Shown: one piece after another, positions 14,614 to 23,525 of the stretch
Layout of the letters: each line of letters begins with the position of its first letter
Position numbering within the stretch: position 1 is the first letter of the stretch
Assembly (NCBI GenBank): GCA_012513425.1
Contig: JAAZCF010000057.1
Location: forward strand, 1-24,167
Direction of reading: 5' to 3'
DNA length: 24,167 nt
DNA from: Bacteroidales bacterium
Lineage (GTDB): Bacteria; Bacteroidota; Bacteroidia; Bacteroidales; UBA932
Translations under genes and position numbers: made by a program
The notes under the pieces: model-generated
Databases searched by the model: none
Seen by the model: only the letters and a program-made list of their open reading frames with translations
What the model was told of the DNA's origin: nothing

Positions 14614-14652
14614 ACAAAAATTAAAAAGGAATCCTCATAGAAGGACCCTTTT
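14614..14652 (-). terminator. Terminator-like hairpin in the greA leader
   Basis: In RNA sense the minus strand forms AAAAGGG/UCCUUUU (14646-14652 with 14624-14630, including one G-U pair). It continues as UCCU/AGGA around a 6-base loop and is followed by a U-rich tract (UAAUUUUU) ending about 9 bases before the greA ATG. It could terminate the upstream ribF transcript, or act as an attenuator because a -7 box lies upstream of it. Confidence 0.55.
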
Positions 14653-14669
14653 ATTGCTTATTAGTGATG

Positions 14670-14677
14670 CAAATATA
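14670..14677 (-). promoter_or_regulatory. Probable -7 box for greA
   Basis: The minus strand reads TATATTTG, a match to TAnnTTTG, placing the start near 14662 and giving a leader of roughly 57 bases. No TTTG is present at the usual -33 distance, where the sequence overlaps the end of the upstream small gene. Confidence 0.45.
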
Positions 14678-14688
14678 GTATTAAATTT

Positions 14689-14982
14689 TTAAAACTTGGG
14701 CTTTAAGATTTCAGAATAAATAATCATCTTCTCAGCATCGAAATCAAAATCTTTAATTTCAATTTTTTGGGAGGTATTCTGAGCATGAATAGAAAGTTCC
14801 TCAATTTCCTCAACCTCTATTGGCTGATAACCACGAGACGGGGTATCATTTATTAAATCCGAAGGCTCTTGAGCCTCTTCATTGTCAGTTTCTGAAAAGA
14901 TTTTTTCGGCAATTTTTTTCTTTTGAGACTTTACGAAACTCAACAACAGTACGGCAATTAGTAGGGTTATTATTGTTGACAT
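14689..14982 (-). CDS. Small N-terminally anchored acidic protein, unknown function
   Basis: The 97-residue product has one hydrophobic segment at residues 3-16 (IITLLIAVLLLSFV) followed by a basic patch (KSQKKKIAEK) and a long acidic, probably disordered stretch (rich in Glu/Asp, including IEVEEIEELS). I do not recognise a family. The ATG lies 7 bases after the ribF stop, so it is probably the last gene of the long minus-strand run. The positive patch right after the anchor suggests the acidic tail faces the cytoplasm. Confidence 0.65.
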   Translation of the reverse strand: MSTIITLLIAVLLLSFVKSQKKKIAEKIFSETDNEEAQEPSDLINDTPSRGYQPIEVEEIEELSIHAQNTSQKIEIKDFDFDAEKMIIYSEILKPKF

Positions 14983-14989
14983 AGAATTA

Positions 14990-15874
14990 TTATTTTAAAA
15001 TTTTCATGGCTTCTTTGACATCAATTTTAAGTTGTGTGCATAACTCATCTAATGAAGAGAATTTCTTTTCATCTCTTAGAAAGCCCACGAACTCTAGATT
15101 AATATCAAGCCCATAAATATCTTCATTAAAATCTATAATGTGAGCCTCTATAGTAAGTCCTCTGCTATCATCCCAAGTTGGCCTGTACCCGATATTGCAG
15201 ACTCCGTTGTAGGACTTGTCTTCCACATATACTTTTACCGCATAGACTCCATTATATGGAATTAACTTCAAAGGGTCGTAGAGCTTCATATTAGCTGTGC
15301 GGAAGCCTAACTTGCGCCCATTACCACATCCGGGCACTACAACACCTTTTAAGCTATAATTGTAACCAAGAAGTTCATTGGCTCTCTCTATGCCTCCCGT
15401 CTCAATGAGATTGCGTATATATGTGCTACTGATGGTGTTGTAGCTATCACTGATGGCGCCGACACGTATTGCCTTAATCCCACATTCTGCTGCGATTCTG
15501 ATAATGTCATCGCTGCCATCATTCATACATCCAAGCCTATGGTCATAGCCAACAATTAATGTGCCGACATTGAATTTTTTGATAAGAAATTGCTCAATGA
15601 ATTCTTTAGCTGAAAGTTTACTAAAGTCTTTTGTGAAATCTACCACTTGAACCTCATCAACTCCCAAAGCCTTGAATTTTGCTACTTTTTCCTCTAAAGA
15701 GTTTAGTAAACGCAGTTTGCCGGCATCTTGCCTGAGGATACTGCGAGGGTGTGGCCAAAAAGTAATAATCATACTTTTTCCACACTCCGCCTTTGCTGTG
15801 GCACATAATTGCTCTATCACCTTGGCATGGCCAAGATGAATTCCATCGAAAAAACCGGTAGCTGCTATAACCAT
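14990..15874 (-). CDS. ribF: Bifunctional riboflavin kinase/FAD synthetase
   Basis: RibF converts riboflavin to FMN and then FAD. In the 294-residue protein the adenylyltransferase domain comes first, with GFFDGIHLGH (residues 7-16, the nucleotidylyltransferase HxGH motif), YDHRLGCMNDGS and SSTYIRNLIETG. The kinase domain follows (GCGNGRKLGFRTAN; YNGVYAVKVYV; NIGYRPTW). The start is fixed: a stop lies four codons upstream with no other start between, so the N-terminus is about a dozen residues shorter than usual. The kinase motif normally read as FPTAN is FRTAN here. The first 10 bases lie inside the phosphorylase gene, so translation is coupled. Confidence 0.93.
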   Translation of the reverse strand: MVIAATGFFDGIHLGHAKVIEQLCATAKAECGKSMIITFWPHPRSILRQDAGKLRLLNSLEEKVAKFKALGVDEVQVVDFTKDFSKLSAKEFIEQFLIKKFNVGTLIVGYDHRLGCMNDGSDDIIRIAAECGIKAIRVGAISDSYNTISSTYIRNLIETGGIERANELLGYNYSLKGVVVPGCGNGRKLGFRTANMKLYDPLKLIPYNGVYAVKVYVEDKSYNGVCNIGYRPTWDDSRGLTIEAHIIDFNEDIYGLDINLEFVGFLRDEKKFSSLDELCTQLKIDVKEAMKILK

Positions 15875-18414
15875 TTTACAAGTTCAAAATCTTGACGATG
15901 AGGCAATATACTATTTTTTGCAAAAATTCTTGTTGCTAGTTGGTATGTACCGGCAACTTCAGGTGTAAAATGTGCTTTGTATGTGCCGATACCGTCGTTA
16001 ATATTATCTAATATAAATTCGTGAATCTCTTTGATGTGAAAATCGCCTCTTGTGTTTTGCTCAGCAAGTACAAATTCCAGACCAATATCATTAGGGTTGA
16101 TGTTGCCAAGCTTAATCACTGCCTCAAATACACTTTCTTGGCCAAGATATTGCATGTCAACAGCCTCATTTGGCTTCTGTAACGACAATACTTCAATCTG
16201 ATCCCATTTGTTTCGCATATCTGTTTTCCAAGCAGCAATTGTGCGAGCAATTTTGAAATTATCTACAGCCAAAGCATTGTTGCGAGCGGCGAGTTTCAGA
16301 TAATATTTATCCAAATAATCTCTCATCATTCTATTGGTAGTAAAGTTGCTGGCAACTTTTGAAATAGTGTTTTTGATGGTACGTACCCAATCCGAAGATA
16401 TGCCATTATTGTCTTTATCGTAGAATGTCGGAGCAATATCATTTTCAAGAATATTATAGAGTGAGGCTGCATCTAGCTCATTTTGATATTCTTGGTTGTC
16501 ATAAGTGCGTGTCATAGGCAGAGCCCAACCTGCACCTGGAGTATAACCTTCAACCCACCATCCGTCAAGTACACTGAAGTGCATTACGCCATTCATCACT
16601 GCTTTTTCACCGCTGGTGCCGGATGCTTCTTGAGGCCTTGTAGGGTTATTCATCCACACGTCAACACCTTGAACCAACAATTTTGCAATGCTGATGTCGT
16701 AGTTAGGCACAAACACGATTTTGCCAATGAACTGAGGCAACTTACTTATTTCAACAATACGTTTGATAAGATCTTGTCCGGCACCATCAGCAGGGTGGGC
16801 CTTACCTGCAAACAAAAATTGAACAGGACGATTTGGGTTATTTACTATTTGGTTGAGTCTGTCTAAGTCCCTAAATAATAGAGTAGCCCTCTTGTATGTT
16901 GCAAAACGACGGGCAAAGCCAATGGTAAGAACATCGTCGCGAAGTGTTCTGTTAATCTGGACAATTTGCTGAGGAGAGTAGGGTGCTCTGGTTTCAGTAT
17001 CTGACATTATGTCTTTCACGGCCATAATCAGTTTTCGACGCAAAGCATTTCTTGTACTCCAAATCTCATCGTTAGATACCTTTTCAATGCCTTGGAAGCA
17101 AGATTTGTCATAATGGTGTGTTTTGAAAGCATCGCCAAAAACCCTTTTGTGTATTATCTTCCACTCGGGAGCAATCCAAGTAGGGTAGTGGACTCCATTT
17201 GTAACATAACCGACATGAAGCTCTTCGGGAAGATAACCAGGCCACATATTTGACAAAATTCTTTGACTTACTTTACCATGAAGCCAACTTACTCCATTGA
17301 CTTCTTGAGAAAGGTTGGCAGCCAGCACACTCATAGAGAACTTCTCAAAAAAGTCTTCAGGATGAATCTTGCCAAGCTGTAGCACATTATACCACTCTGT
17401 CTTTAATGCTTCAGGAAAATAGCTCAAATAATTGCGAATCATTTCTTCAGAAAATGCATCATGGCCAGCAGGAACAGGAGTGTGAGTAGTGAATAGAGAT
17501 GAACTGCGCACAACTTCCACGGCTTCTCCAAAAGAAAGGCCCTCATTTTGAATGTATTCGCGCAATCTTTCCATTCCCATAAAAGCAGCATGACCTTCGT
17601 TGCAATGATATAGCTGAGGATTGAGGCCAAGTGCTCGAAGCGCCTTTATTCCGCCAATACCCAGTAAAATTTCTTGTTTTAATCTGTTCTCCCAATCTCC
17701 TCCATAAAGTTGGTGTGTTACTGTTCTGTCTTCAGGACGATTGTCATCAAAGTCAGTGTCAAGTAAGATAAGGTCTGTACGGCCTACTTCAACCTTCCAA
17801 AGCCTTGCAAACAAAGTGCGGCCGGGAAGTTCAACACCTACTGTTATCCATTTGCCACTATCATCGCGGATAGGACTGGCTGGAATTTTGGTGAAGTCTT
17901 GAGGTTCATAAGTGCTTACTTGATTTCCTTGGGCTGAAAGATATTGGGTGAAATAACCGAATCTATAAAGTAGACCGACAGCAGTCATATTGACCTGCAT
18001 GTCACTGGCTTCTTTGATGTAGTCTCCTGCCAATATTCCCAATCCGCCGGAATAAATTTTTAACGAAGTATCAATGCCATATTCCATACAAAAATAGGCA
18101 ATGCTTGGATTCGGACGATCGTTTTTTAACGCCATGTATTTTTTGAAACGTTTGTAAATAGTGTCCATGCGGAAAAGGAATTCTTCGTCTTTTTCCAATT
18201 CTTTGTATTTCTTTAAGCTGATGCGATCCAAAAAGGCTAATGGACTCTCTTTTGTCTCTTGCCATAATTCTGCATCAATTGATTTGAATAAATCAATTGC
18301 ATATGGATGCCAACACCACCACAAATTGCGCGAAAGCTCTTCAAGCTGCTTGAGCCTTTCAGGTAACTGCCGGTTAATTAATAATCTGGTCCAAGAAGGG
18401 TTATTTGTTGTCAT
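15865..18414 (-). CDS. glgP: Alpha-glucan (glycogen) phosphorylase, GT35
   Basis: The enzyme releases glucose-1-phosphate from alpha-1,4-glucan ends. The 849-residue protein starts with a DUF3417-type domain (NLWWCWHPYAIDLF), typical of the phosphorylase branch distinct from E. coli GlgP/MalP. The catalytic core shows YSGGLGILAGD, NEGHAAF, HTPVPAGHD, RRFATYKR and SGTSGEKAVMNGV, where Lys604 is the expected pyridoxal-phosphate lysine; DGWWVEGY follows. Its ATG overlaps the GH57 stop as ATGA, and its end overlaps ribF by 10 bases. It works with the adjacent debranching enzyme on stored glucan. Confidence 0.93.
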   Translation of the reverse strand: MTTNNPSWTRLLINRQLPERLKQLEELSRNLWWCWHPYAIDLFKSIDAELWQETKESPLAFLDRISLKKYKELEKDEEFLFRMDTIYKRFKKYMALKNDRPNPSIAYFCMEYGIDTSLKIYSGGLGILAGDYIKEASDMQVNMTAVGLLYRFGYFTQYLSAQGNQVSTYEPQDFTKIPASPIRDDSGKWITVGVELPGRTLFARLWKVEVGRTDLILLDTDFDDNRPEDRTVTHQLYGGDWENRLKQEILLGIGGIKALRALGLNPQLYHCNEGHAAFMGMERLREYIQNEGLSFGEAVEVVRSSSLFTTHTPVPAGHDAFSEEMIRNYLSYFPEALKTEWYNVLQLGKIHPEDFFEKFSMSVLAANLSQEVNGVSWLHGKVSQRILSNMWPGYLPEELHVGYVTNGVHYPTWIAPEWKIIHKRVFGDAFKTHHYDKSCFQGIEKVSNDEIWSTRNALRRKLIMAVKDIMSDTETRAPYSPQQIVQINRTLRDDVLTIGFARRFATYKRATLLFRDLDRLNQIVNNPNRPVQFLFAGKAHPADGAGQDLIKRIVEISKLPQFIGKIVFVPNYDISIAKLLVQGVDVWMNNPTRPQEASGTSGEKAVMNGVMHFSVLDGWWVEGYTPGAGWALPMTRTYDNQEYQNELDAASLYNILENDIAPTFYDKDNNGISSDWVRTIKNTISKVASNFTTNRMMRDYLDKYYLKLAARNNALAVDNFKIARTIAAWKTDMRNKWDQIEVLSLQKPNEAVDMQYLGQESVFEAVIKLGNINPNDIGLEFVLAEQNTRGDFHIKEIHEFILDNINDGIGTYKAHFTPEVAGTYQLATRIFAKNSILPHRQDFELVKWL

Positions 18415-19634
18415 TTTTGTACATTTCTTTTTTCACTTTTCTTTAAACGTGCTTCCACTCTCAATTCAAAATCACTCAGCACATTCATATAATTGATGAA
18501 AGCTTCGTATGGAGTGTCATAAGGGTTGAAATAACTATGCACTGCACCATCTGAGAAAAATTTGGTACACATATAATAAAAATGGTCGCTTTCTTGAAGA
18601 TGTCTGTAAACATTCAACAAGTCTTTGTCCTTTATTTTTTTTACTTTTTTATCAAGCGAATATAGTTTGCTGAAAGCTTCGTTTTGCAATTCATTACCTA
18701 ACCAAGCACTGGTGTCGCGCTCTTCATCAGCCCAAGAAATAGGATATTGGACATGTAAAGGCCCTACAGGCTGATATTTTGCTGCAACTTGGGAAGGAGT
18801 GTCAAAACTGATGCCTTTGGCCAAGATAGCATCAGGCAGAGCTTTCAAAAAGTCAAAAATACCACTTTCTGCAGGTTGATGTTCCCCAAAGGTCTCATAA
18901 TCCATAAATATATTGAGAGTGTCATCTTTTTCTAGGGCAGACTCAACCCAATCAGCATATTTTTCTGCCGTCAAAGGCCATCCATCCCAAGACTTGTTCG
19001 AAAAACGAAAAGCAATGTCATCACTTAATTCGCTGTTTTTCAACAGAAGTTTTAGCTTTGGATTGATGGTATTGGTATACACAAAATTGGGGCTTTTCCA
19101 TCCTAAGATATGCTTTGCACCCTCAGTAAGCATGGTTTTGTAACCCATGTCGGCAACACAAGCTCCAATCTGATCAGAATAGATAAGCTCGGTGTTTCTG
19201 AAGGTAACAGGCTTCATACCAAAAGTGCTCTCAATAAGTTTGCTATGGTCTTTGACTTGCAGCTTGAACTCATTTTCGTTGGCAATGGAAGCCAACGAGT
19301 GAGAATAAGTCTCTGCAAGAAACTCAACACAACCGGTGCTTGCCAATGCTTTGAAACTATCAAGTACTTCAGGAGCAAATTGCTTGAACTGCTCGATGGC
19401 TACACCTGAAATGGAGAAGGCAAGTTTGAACTTTGAGCGATGAGATTTGATTAGCTCGAGAAGCAAAGCATTAATAGGGAGATAACATTTACGGGCTATC
19501 CTGCGCATAATGTTCTTATTGGTGAACTCATCGTAATAGACGAAATTGTTCCCAATATCAAAGAACCGGTATTGTCTCAGTCTGTCTGGCTGATGGACCT
19601 GAAAGTAGAAGCAAATACTTTTTGTTGTAGCCAT
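18411..19634 (-). CDS. GH57-family alpha-amylase-type enzyme
   Basis: The 407-residue protein carries GH57 motifs: FQVHQPDR (His14), an AETYSHSL segment, RNTELIYSD (Glu149, likely nucleophile) and FMDYETFGEH (Asp245, likely acid/base). GH57 enzymes hydrolyse or transfer alpha-1,4-glucan chains. There is no signal peptide, so action is on intracellular glucan. Its position between the GT4 and phosphorylase genes is a common Bacteroidetes arrangement. Amylase or 4-alpha-glucanotransferase activity cannot be told apart from sequence. The start lies 11 bases after the GT4 stop, and the stop overlaps the next ATG. Confidence 0.9.
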   Translation of the reverse strand: MATTKSICFYFQVHQPDRLRQYRFFDIGNNFVYYDEFTNKNIMRRIARKCYLPINALLLELIKSHRSKFKLAFSISGVAIEQFKQFAPEVLDSFKALASTGCVEFLAETYSHSLASIANENEFKLQVKDHSKLIESTFGMKPVTFRNTELIYSDQIGACVADMGYKTMLTEGAKHILGWKSPNFVYTNTINPKLKLLLKNSELSDDIAFRFSNKSWDGWPLTAEKYADWVESALEKDDTLNIFMDYETFGEHQPAESGIFDFLKALPDAILAKGISFDTPSQVAAKYQPVGPLHVQYPISWADEERDTSAWLGNELQNEAFSKLYSLDKKVKKIKDKDLLNVYRHLQESDHFYYMCTKFFSDGAVHSYFNPYDTPYEAFINYMNVLSDFELRVEARLKKSEKRNVQK

Positions 19635-19645
19635 AATATGATATT

Positions 19646-20935
19646 TTATTTTTTCAAATTAATAACAGCTTGATATACATCTTTAACTTTTGCTGCAGCA
19701 TTATCCCATTTAATGGCATTTACTTCAGCATATCCCTTTTCTCCGGCAACCTTTGCAATAGCCGGATAAGTTGCCAAGCCATAAATAGCATCGGCCAAGG
19801 CATCAATGTCCCAAAAGTCGACTTTTATGGCATATTTTAGTACTTCAGCCACACCACTTTGCTTTGAAATGATTGTGGGAACATTGCTTTGCATTGCCTC
19901 CAAAGGAGAAATACCAAAAGGCTCAGATACTGAAGGCATGACATACACATCGCTGTGGGCGAACATTTTCTGAACATCATCGCCACGCAAGAATCCTGTG
20001 AAATGGAACTTGTTTGCTATTCCAAGCTTTGCTACGCGCCTTATTGAGCGGTTGAGTAAATCTCCACTGCCGGCCATAACAAACCTTACATTGTCAGTTT
20101 TTTGCAATACTTTGTAAGCGGCTTCAATGAAATATTCGGGACCTTTCTGGAAAGTGATACGCCCAAGGAAAGTAACCACTTTTTCAGGAACGGCCTTTTG
20201 AATATCCATAGCTTTTCTCGTAGAAAAGTCGACAGCATTATGAACGGTTACTACCTTGGAAGGGTCTATTCCGTATTTATTGATTACAATATTTCGAGTC
20301 CAGTCACTAACAGTAATAACTTTGTCAGCCTCTTTCATTCCCATCTGCTCGATATCAAACACCTGAGTGTTGATGTTCTCTCCGCTGCGGTCAAATTCTG
20401 TGGAATGAACATGAACAATAAGTGGTTTTGAACTGACTCTTTTTGCTGCGATACCGGCAAGATAGGTGAGCCAATCGTGTGCATGTATCACATCAAACTG
20501 ATTCTGCATGGCAATAGTTCCACCGACCATAGCATAGCGAACAACCTCTTCCATGAGATTTGTGCCGTACTTTCCGGAAAACTTATATTTACTTTTGAAA
20601 TGATATTTGAAAGACTCAGTTTGGTAGCTTTGCTCCTCGCTGCTTAGTTTACTATAATCTTCAGGGTCAACATAAGGCATAATATTGCTTTCAACCCTCA
20701 GAAACTCAACTTTACCGAGAAATTCATCAATGTTGGAACTAACTTCAGTGCTTTCAACATCACTTGCGTTAATAATCCGCAAATCACTCTGATCTTCGTC
20801 ACCAGTGGCTGACGGCATCACAAAGAGAACGTCCACATCGTTGTGGGCCAATCCTTTGGTCATGCCATAGCAGGCAGTTCCAAGGCCTCCGGAGATGTGT
20901 GGTGGAAATTCCCAACCGAACATCAATACTCTCAT
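19646..20935 (-). CDS. GT4-family glycosyltransferase, glycogen-synthase-like
   Basis: The 429-residue GT-B protein begins MRVLMFGWEFPPHISGGLGT, the donor/acceptor loop found in glycogen synthases and related GT4/GT5 enzymes. It has an N-terminal domain with FDVIHAHDWLT and a C-terminal domain with VVTFLGRITFQKGPEYFIEA and SEPFGISPLEAM (the E-x7-E motif). It overlaps the debranching gene stop by 4 bases (ATGA) and precedes the GH57 gene. A role in elongating intracellular alpha-glucan is inferred from this context. The donor (UDP-, ADP-glucose or another) is not readable. No glgC lies in this window. Confidence 0.85.
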   Translation of the reverse strand: MRVLMFGWEFPPHISGGLGTACYGMTKGLAHNDVDVLFVMPSATGDEDQSDLRIINASDVESTEVSSNIDEFLGKVEFLRVESNIMPYVDPEDYSKLSSEEQSYQTESFKYHFKSKYKFSGKYGTNLMEEVVRYAMVGGTIAMQNQFDVIHAHDWLTYLAGIAAKRVSSKPLIVHVHSTEFDRSGENINTQVFDIEQMGMKEADKVITVSDWTRNIVINKYGIDPSKVVTVHNAVDFSTRKAMDIQKAVPEKVVTFLGRITFQKGPEYFIEAAYKVLQKTDNVRFVMAGSGDLLNRSIRRVAKLGIANKFHFTGFLRGDDVQKMFAHSDVYVMPSVSEPFGISPLEAMQSNVPTIISKQSGVAEVLKYAIKVDFWDIDALADAIYGLATYPAIAKVAGEKGYAEVNAIKWDNAAAKVKDVYQAVINLKK

Positions 20936-22866
20936 TTCTTTGTCTCCTTATATTGATTAATCAGATATTTAATAGTTAGAATCTCAGAAGTGCTCAATGC
21001 TGAATTAATGGCTCCGTGAGGATAAAATGGTGGATTCCCGTCATATAACTCTGCTACAGCTCCAATTCCGTGAATAGTCATATCTTCTTCAAATCCTTTT
21101 ATCAAATTTTCAGCCTCTCTTATGAAGCTTTTACCGTGAAGTTTGAGATTGCCTTGAACATACATACCTAAAAGCCATGGCCTTGTAGAGCCATTGTGAG
21201 AAGCAAGGTCTCTAGCGCAAACGTCACCATCATAAGTTTCCTTATAGAAAGGATTATTTGGCGCCAAAGTACGGATACCCCTTGTGGTCAGTAATTCTCT
21301 TTTCACGGCTTTTAATATGTCATTTTGCACCTCTTCATTTACAGGACTATATTCCAAAGCACAAACATATAATTGGTTTGGACGGTTGAATATATTTTTT
21401 CCATTGATGCCTACAAAGTCAGCAAGATGGCTGCGCTCTTTGATCCAGAACATCTCCATAAAGTTTTGTTCTATTTTGTCTGCAATTGCTGACACTTCAT
21501 CTGCAAATATTTGAGATTTATCGTATTTGTGACTCATGGCTGCATAAAACCTCAGCGCATTATACCATAAAGCGTTAGTCTCAACCTGATAGCCTGCTCT
21601 TTCAACCACAGGATGGCCATTGGTGTAAGCATCCATCCATGTTAGAGCAACTCCGCGCTTTTGAGCCCAGATCATTCCATTTTCGTGGACTTGAGCTTCA
21701 GGACGTCCTACAATATAGCTCTTAATAGTTTCTTTAAGGATTTTGCTATATCTCTTCCATATAGATAGGTCATTGCCAGTCACTCCAATATAATTTTGCA
21801 TGATAGAGGCAAGTCGCAGTGGAGCTTCCACCATGTTGGTAGTGATAAATAAATCTTCTTTCCACTTGCTAATTATTCCATCCACCACTCGAAGAAAAGC
21901 CTTCCTATCACCATTGTTGTGGAGAGTCAAACCGGAAACGCAGATGCCGGTGTCTCTTAGTTGGCCTACTCCAAACCATGGAAAGCCTGAACAAATTTCC
22001 AATCGACCTGCGCGCTCAAAGAACAGCCTTGATGCCGCATGACGCAATGTTGATTCAAAATCGTCACAATCTCCTATTTTCCCATATTCGGTTGTGAAAG
22101 TTCTCTTTATTGAATCAGAGTTGCAGGCTTCTGTAGCGGCAGAAAACACAATGCTTTCACCTTTTTTTATTGGCATTTCAAAAAAACCAGGGACAAACAA
22201 ATCTTCTTTGTAATCGGATCCTCTTCTTTTTTCTTCAGGATAAGCAACCTCATAATACCAATCAGGGTTGGCAACCCACTCTGCTTCTTTTGAAATCTGC
22301 ATATTTAAATATGGCAGATCATTATATAGTTTGAAAGCCTTTCCATTCTCTATGTCGTAATAGTGTGTGTCAGCATTTGGGTTGCACTTCGTCAACTCAT
22401 GAATGCTTCTAAAGGAAAGAAATGGCTTGAGCCTGATTGTTGTATCTGAATGGGCATCCAGAAGGGTATATTTAATTAAGACTCTGTCTTGGTTCTGAAC
22501 CATCAAAATCTGCTTTTGCAACTTCATTCCACCTACATTATAAGTAATAGTAGGAACAGGAGAGTTTTGATAGTCAACAATGTATTTATGCCCCCTTGGC
22601 TCAAACACTTCACCATAACAATGTATCCCTAGATTGAATGATTTGCCGTGTTGGATGAGGGTTTCATCCAAGCTTGACAGCAAGGCATGTCGGCGCCAGT
22701 TCATCTTTTCAATAGGGACAGCGAGCAAACAATGGTATTTTCTGGTATTGCAACATACAATCGTGGTATTGCAGTAAGCCCCAGTGCGATTTGTTGCAAT
22801 CATTTCTCTCTTAAGAGAATACTCAAGGTTAACAAGCTCAGCCTTGTTGAATTTTAGATAAGCCAT
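20932..22866 (-). CDS. Glycogen debranching enzyme (amylo-alpha-1,6-glucosidase, GH133-type)
   Basis: The 644-residue protein has an N-terminal beta-sandwich domain characteristic of bacterial debranching enzymes (REMIATNRTGAYCNTTIVCCNTRKYHCLL) and a C-terminal alpha/alpha barrel. The barrel shows WFGVGQLRDTG, MIWAQKRGVALTWMDA, ETNALWYNALRF and GSTRPWLLGMYVQG. It removes alpha-1,6-linked glucose from limit dextrins. No signal peptide is seen. It begins 29 bases after lspA, too short a gap for an obvious full promoter, and its TGA overlaps the GT4 start. Confidence 0.92.
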   Translation of the reverse strand: MAYLKFNKAELVNLEYSLKREMIATNRTGAYCNTTIVCCNTRKYHCLLAVPIEKMNWRRHALLSSLDETLIQHGKSFNLGIHCYGEVFEPRGHKYIVDYQNSPVPTITYNVGGMKLQKQILMVQNQDRVLIKYTLLDAHSDTTIRLKPFLSFRSIHELTKCNPNADTHYYDIENGKAFKLYNDLPYLNMQISKEAEWVANPDWYYEVAYPEEKRRGSDYKEDLFVPGFFEMPIKKGESIVFSAATEACNSDSIKRTFTTEYGKIGDCDDFESTLRHAASRLFFERAGRLEICSGFPWFGVGQLRDTGICVSGLTLHNNGDRKAFLRVVDGIISKWKEDLFITTNMVEAPLRLASIMQNYIGVTGNDLSIWKRYSKILKETIKSYIVGRPEAQVHENGMIWAQKRGVALTWMDAYTNGHPVVERAGYQVETNALWYNALRFYAAMSHKYDKSQIFADEVSAIADKIEQNFMEMFWIKERSHLADFVGINGKNIFNRPNQLYVCALEYSPVNEEVQNDILKAVKRELLTTRGIRTLAPNNPFYKETYDGDVCARDLASHNGSTRPWLLGMYVQGNLKLHGKSFIREAENLIKGFEEDMTIHGIGAVAELYDGNPPFYPHGAINSALSTSEILTIKYLINQYKETKK

Positions 22867-22895
22867 AATAGTATCTTGTGTAAAAAATATTTACT

Positions 22896-23525
22896 TTATG
22901 CCTGTAGTTCTTTTTGACTAAAAAAACGTCTTTGAAACAGAACTAAATAAAATGCACCTACAGTAATGCAACTGTCTGCAAAATTAAAAATGGCACTAAA
23001 GAACAGAAAAGGTTTTCCGCCCCAAATTGGAAACCACTCCGGTAGAGTAGTGTCAATTATTGGAAAGTAGAACATATCCACTACTTTTCCAAAGAATACT
23101 CCAGCATAACCTCCTTCTGGAGGAAACATTGTCGCCACTTGTATGAAACCGCTTTCGCTGAAAATGACTCCGTATAACAATGAGTCAATAATATTTCCAA
23201 AAGCTCCACACATAATGGCTGTAAGCCCCAATAAGACCCCAGTAGGAGTATCTGGTTTCTTAAGTAATTTTTTAATGTAGAAAATTATAGCAGTACCCAG
23301 AACTATTCTAAAAAAACTGAGTAAGAACTTCCCGATATTTCCTCCAAAAGTCATACCGAAAGCCATACCAACATTTTCTACAAAAAGCAATTGGCACCAA
23401 TCTCCAATGAGGTTGATGCTTTGCCCGATAGTCATATTTGTCTTGACCAATATTTTGATGACTTGGTCAATGACAATTAATGCTATTGCGAATATCGTTA
23501 TCTGTTTACCTCTTGAAAGCGCCAT
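22896..23525 (-). CDS. lspA: Lipoprotein signal peptidase (signal peptidase II)
   Basis: This aspartic membrane protease removes signal peptides from prolipoproteins such as the three lipoproteins predicted here. The 209-residue protein has four hydrophobic segments, ENVGMAFGM, GAFGNIIDSLLYG (Asp114), GKVVDMFYFP (Asp150) and FNFADSCITVG (Asp184). Asp150 and Asp184 are the expected catalytic pair. An insertion of about 25 residues between LLYG and GKVVD is usual in Bacteroidetes LspA. Its start codon shares one base with the upstream stop (TAATG). Confidence 0.95.
   Translation of the reverse strand: MALSRGKQITIFAIALIVIDQVIKILVKTNMTIGQSINLIGDWCQLLFVENVGMAFGMTFGGNIGKFLLSFFRIVLGTAIIFYIKKLLKKPDTPTGVLLGLTAIMCGAFGNIIDSLLYGVIFSESGFIQVATMFPPEGGYAGVFFGKVVDMFYFPIIDTTLPEWFPIWGGKPFLFFSAIFNFADSCITVGAFYLVLFQRRFFSQKELQA

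Noticed and set aside
14606..14617. TTG start at 14617 for GreA
   Set aside because: It adds four residues absent from the family; the ATG at 14605 gives the normal MSSIHYLTQNG start.
16483..16866. 127-codon plus-strand frame antisense to the phosphorylase gene
   Set aside because: It overlaps the most conserved part of the phosphorylase, including the pyridoxal-phosphate site; no family features.
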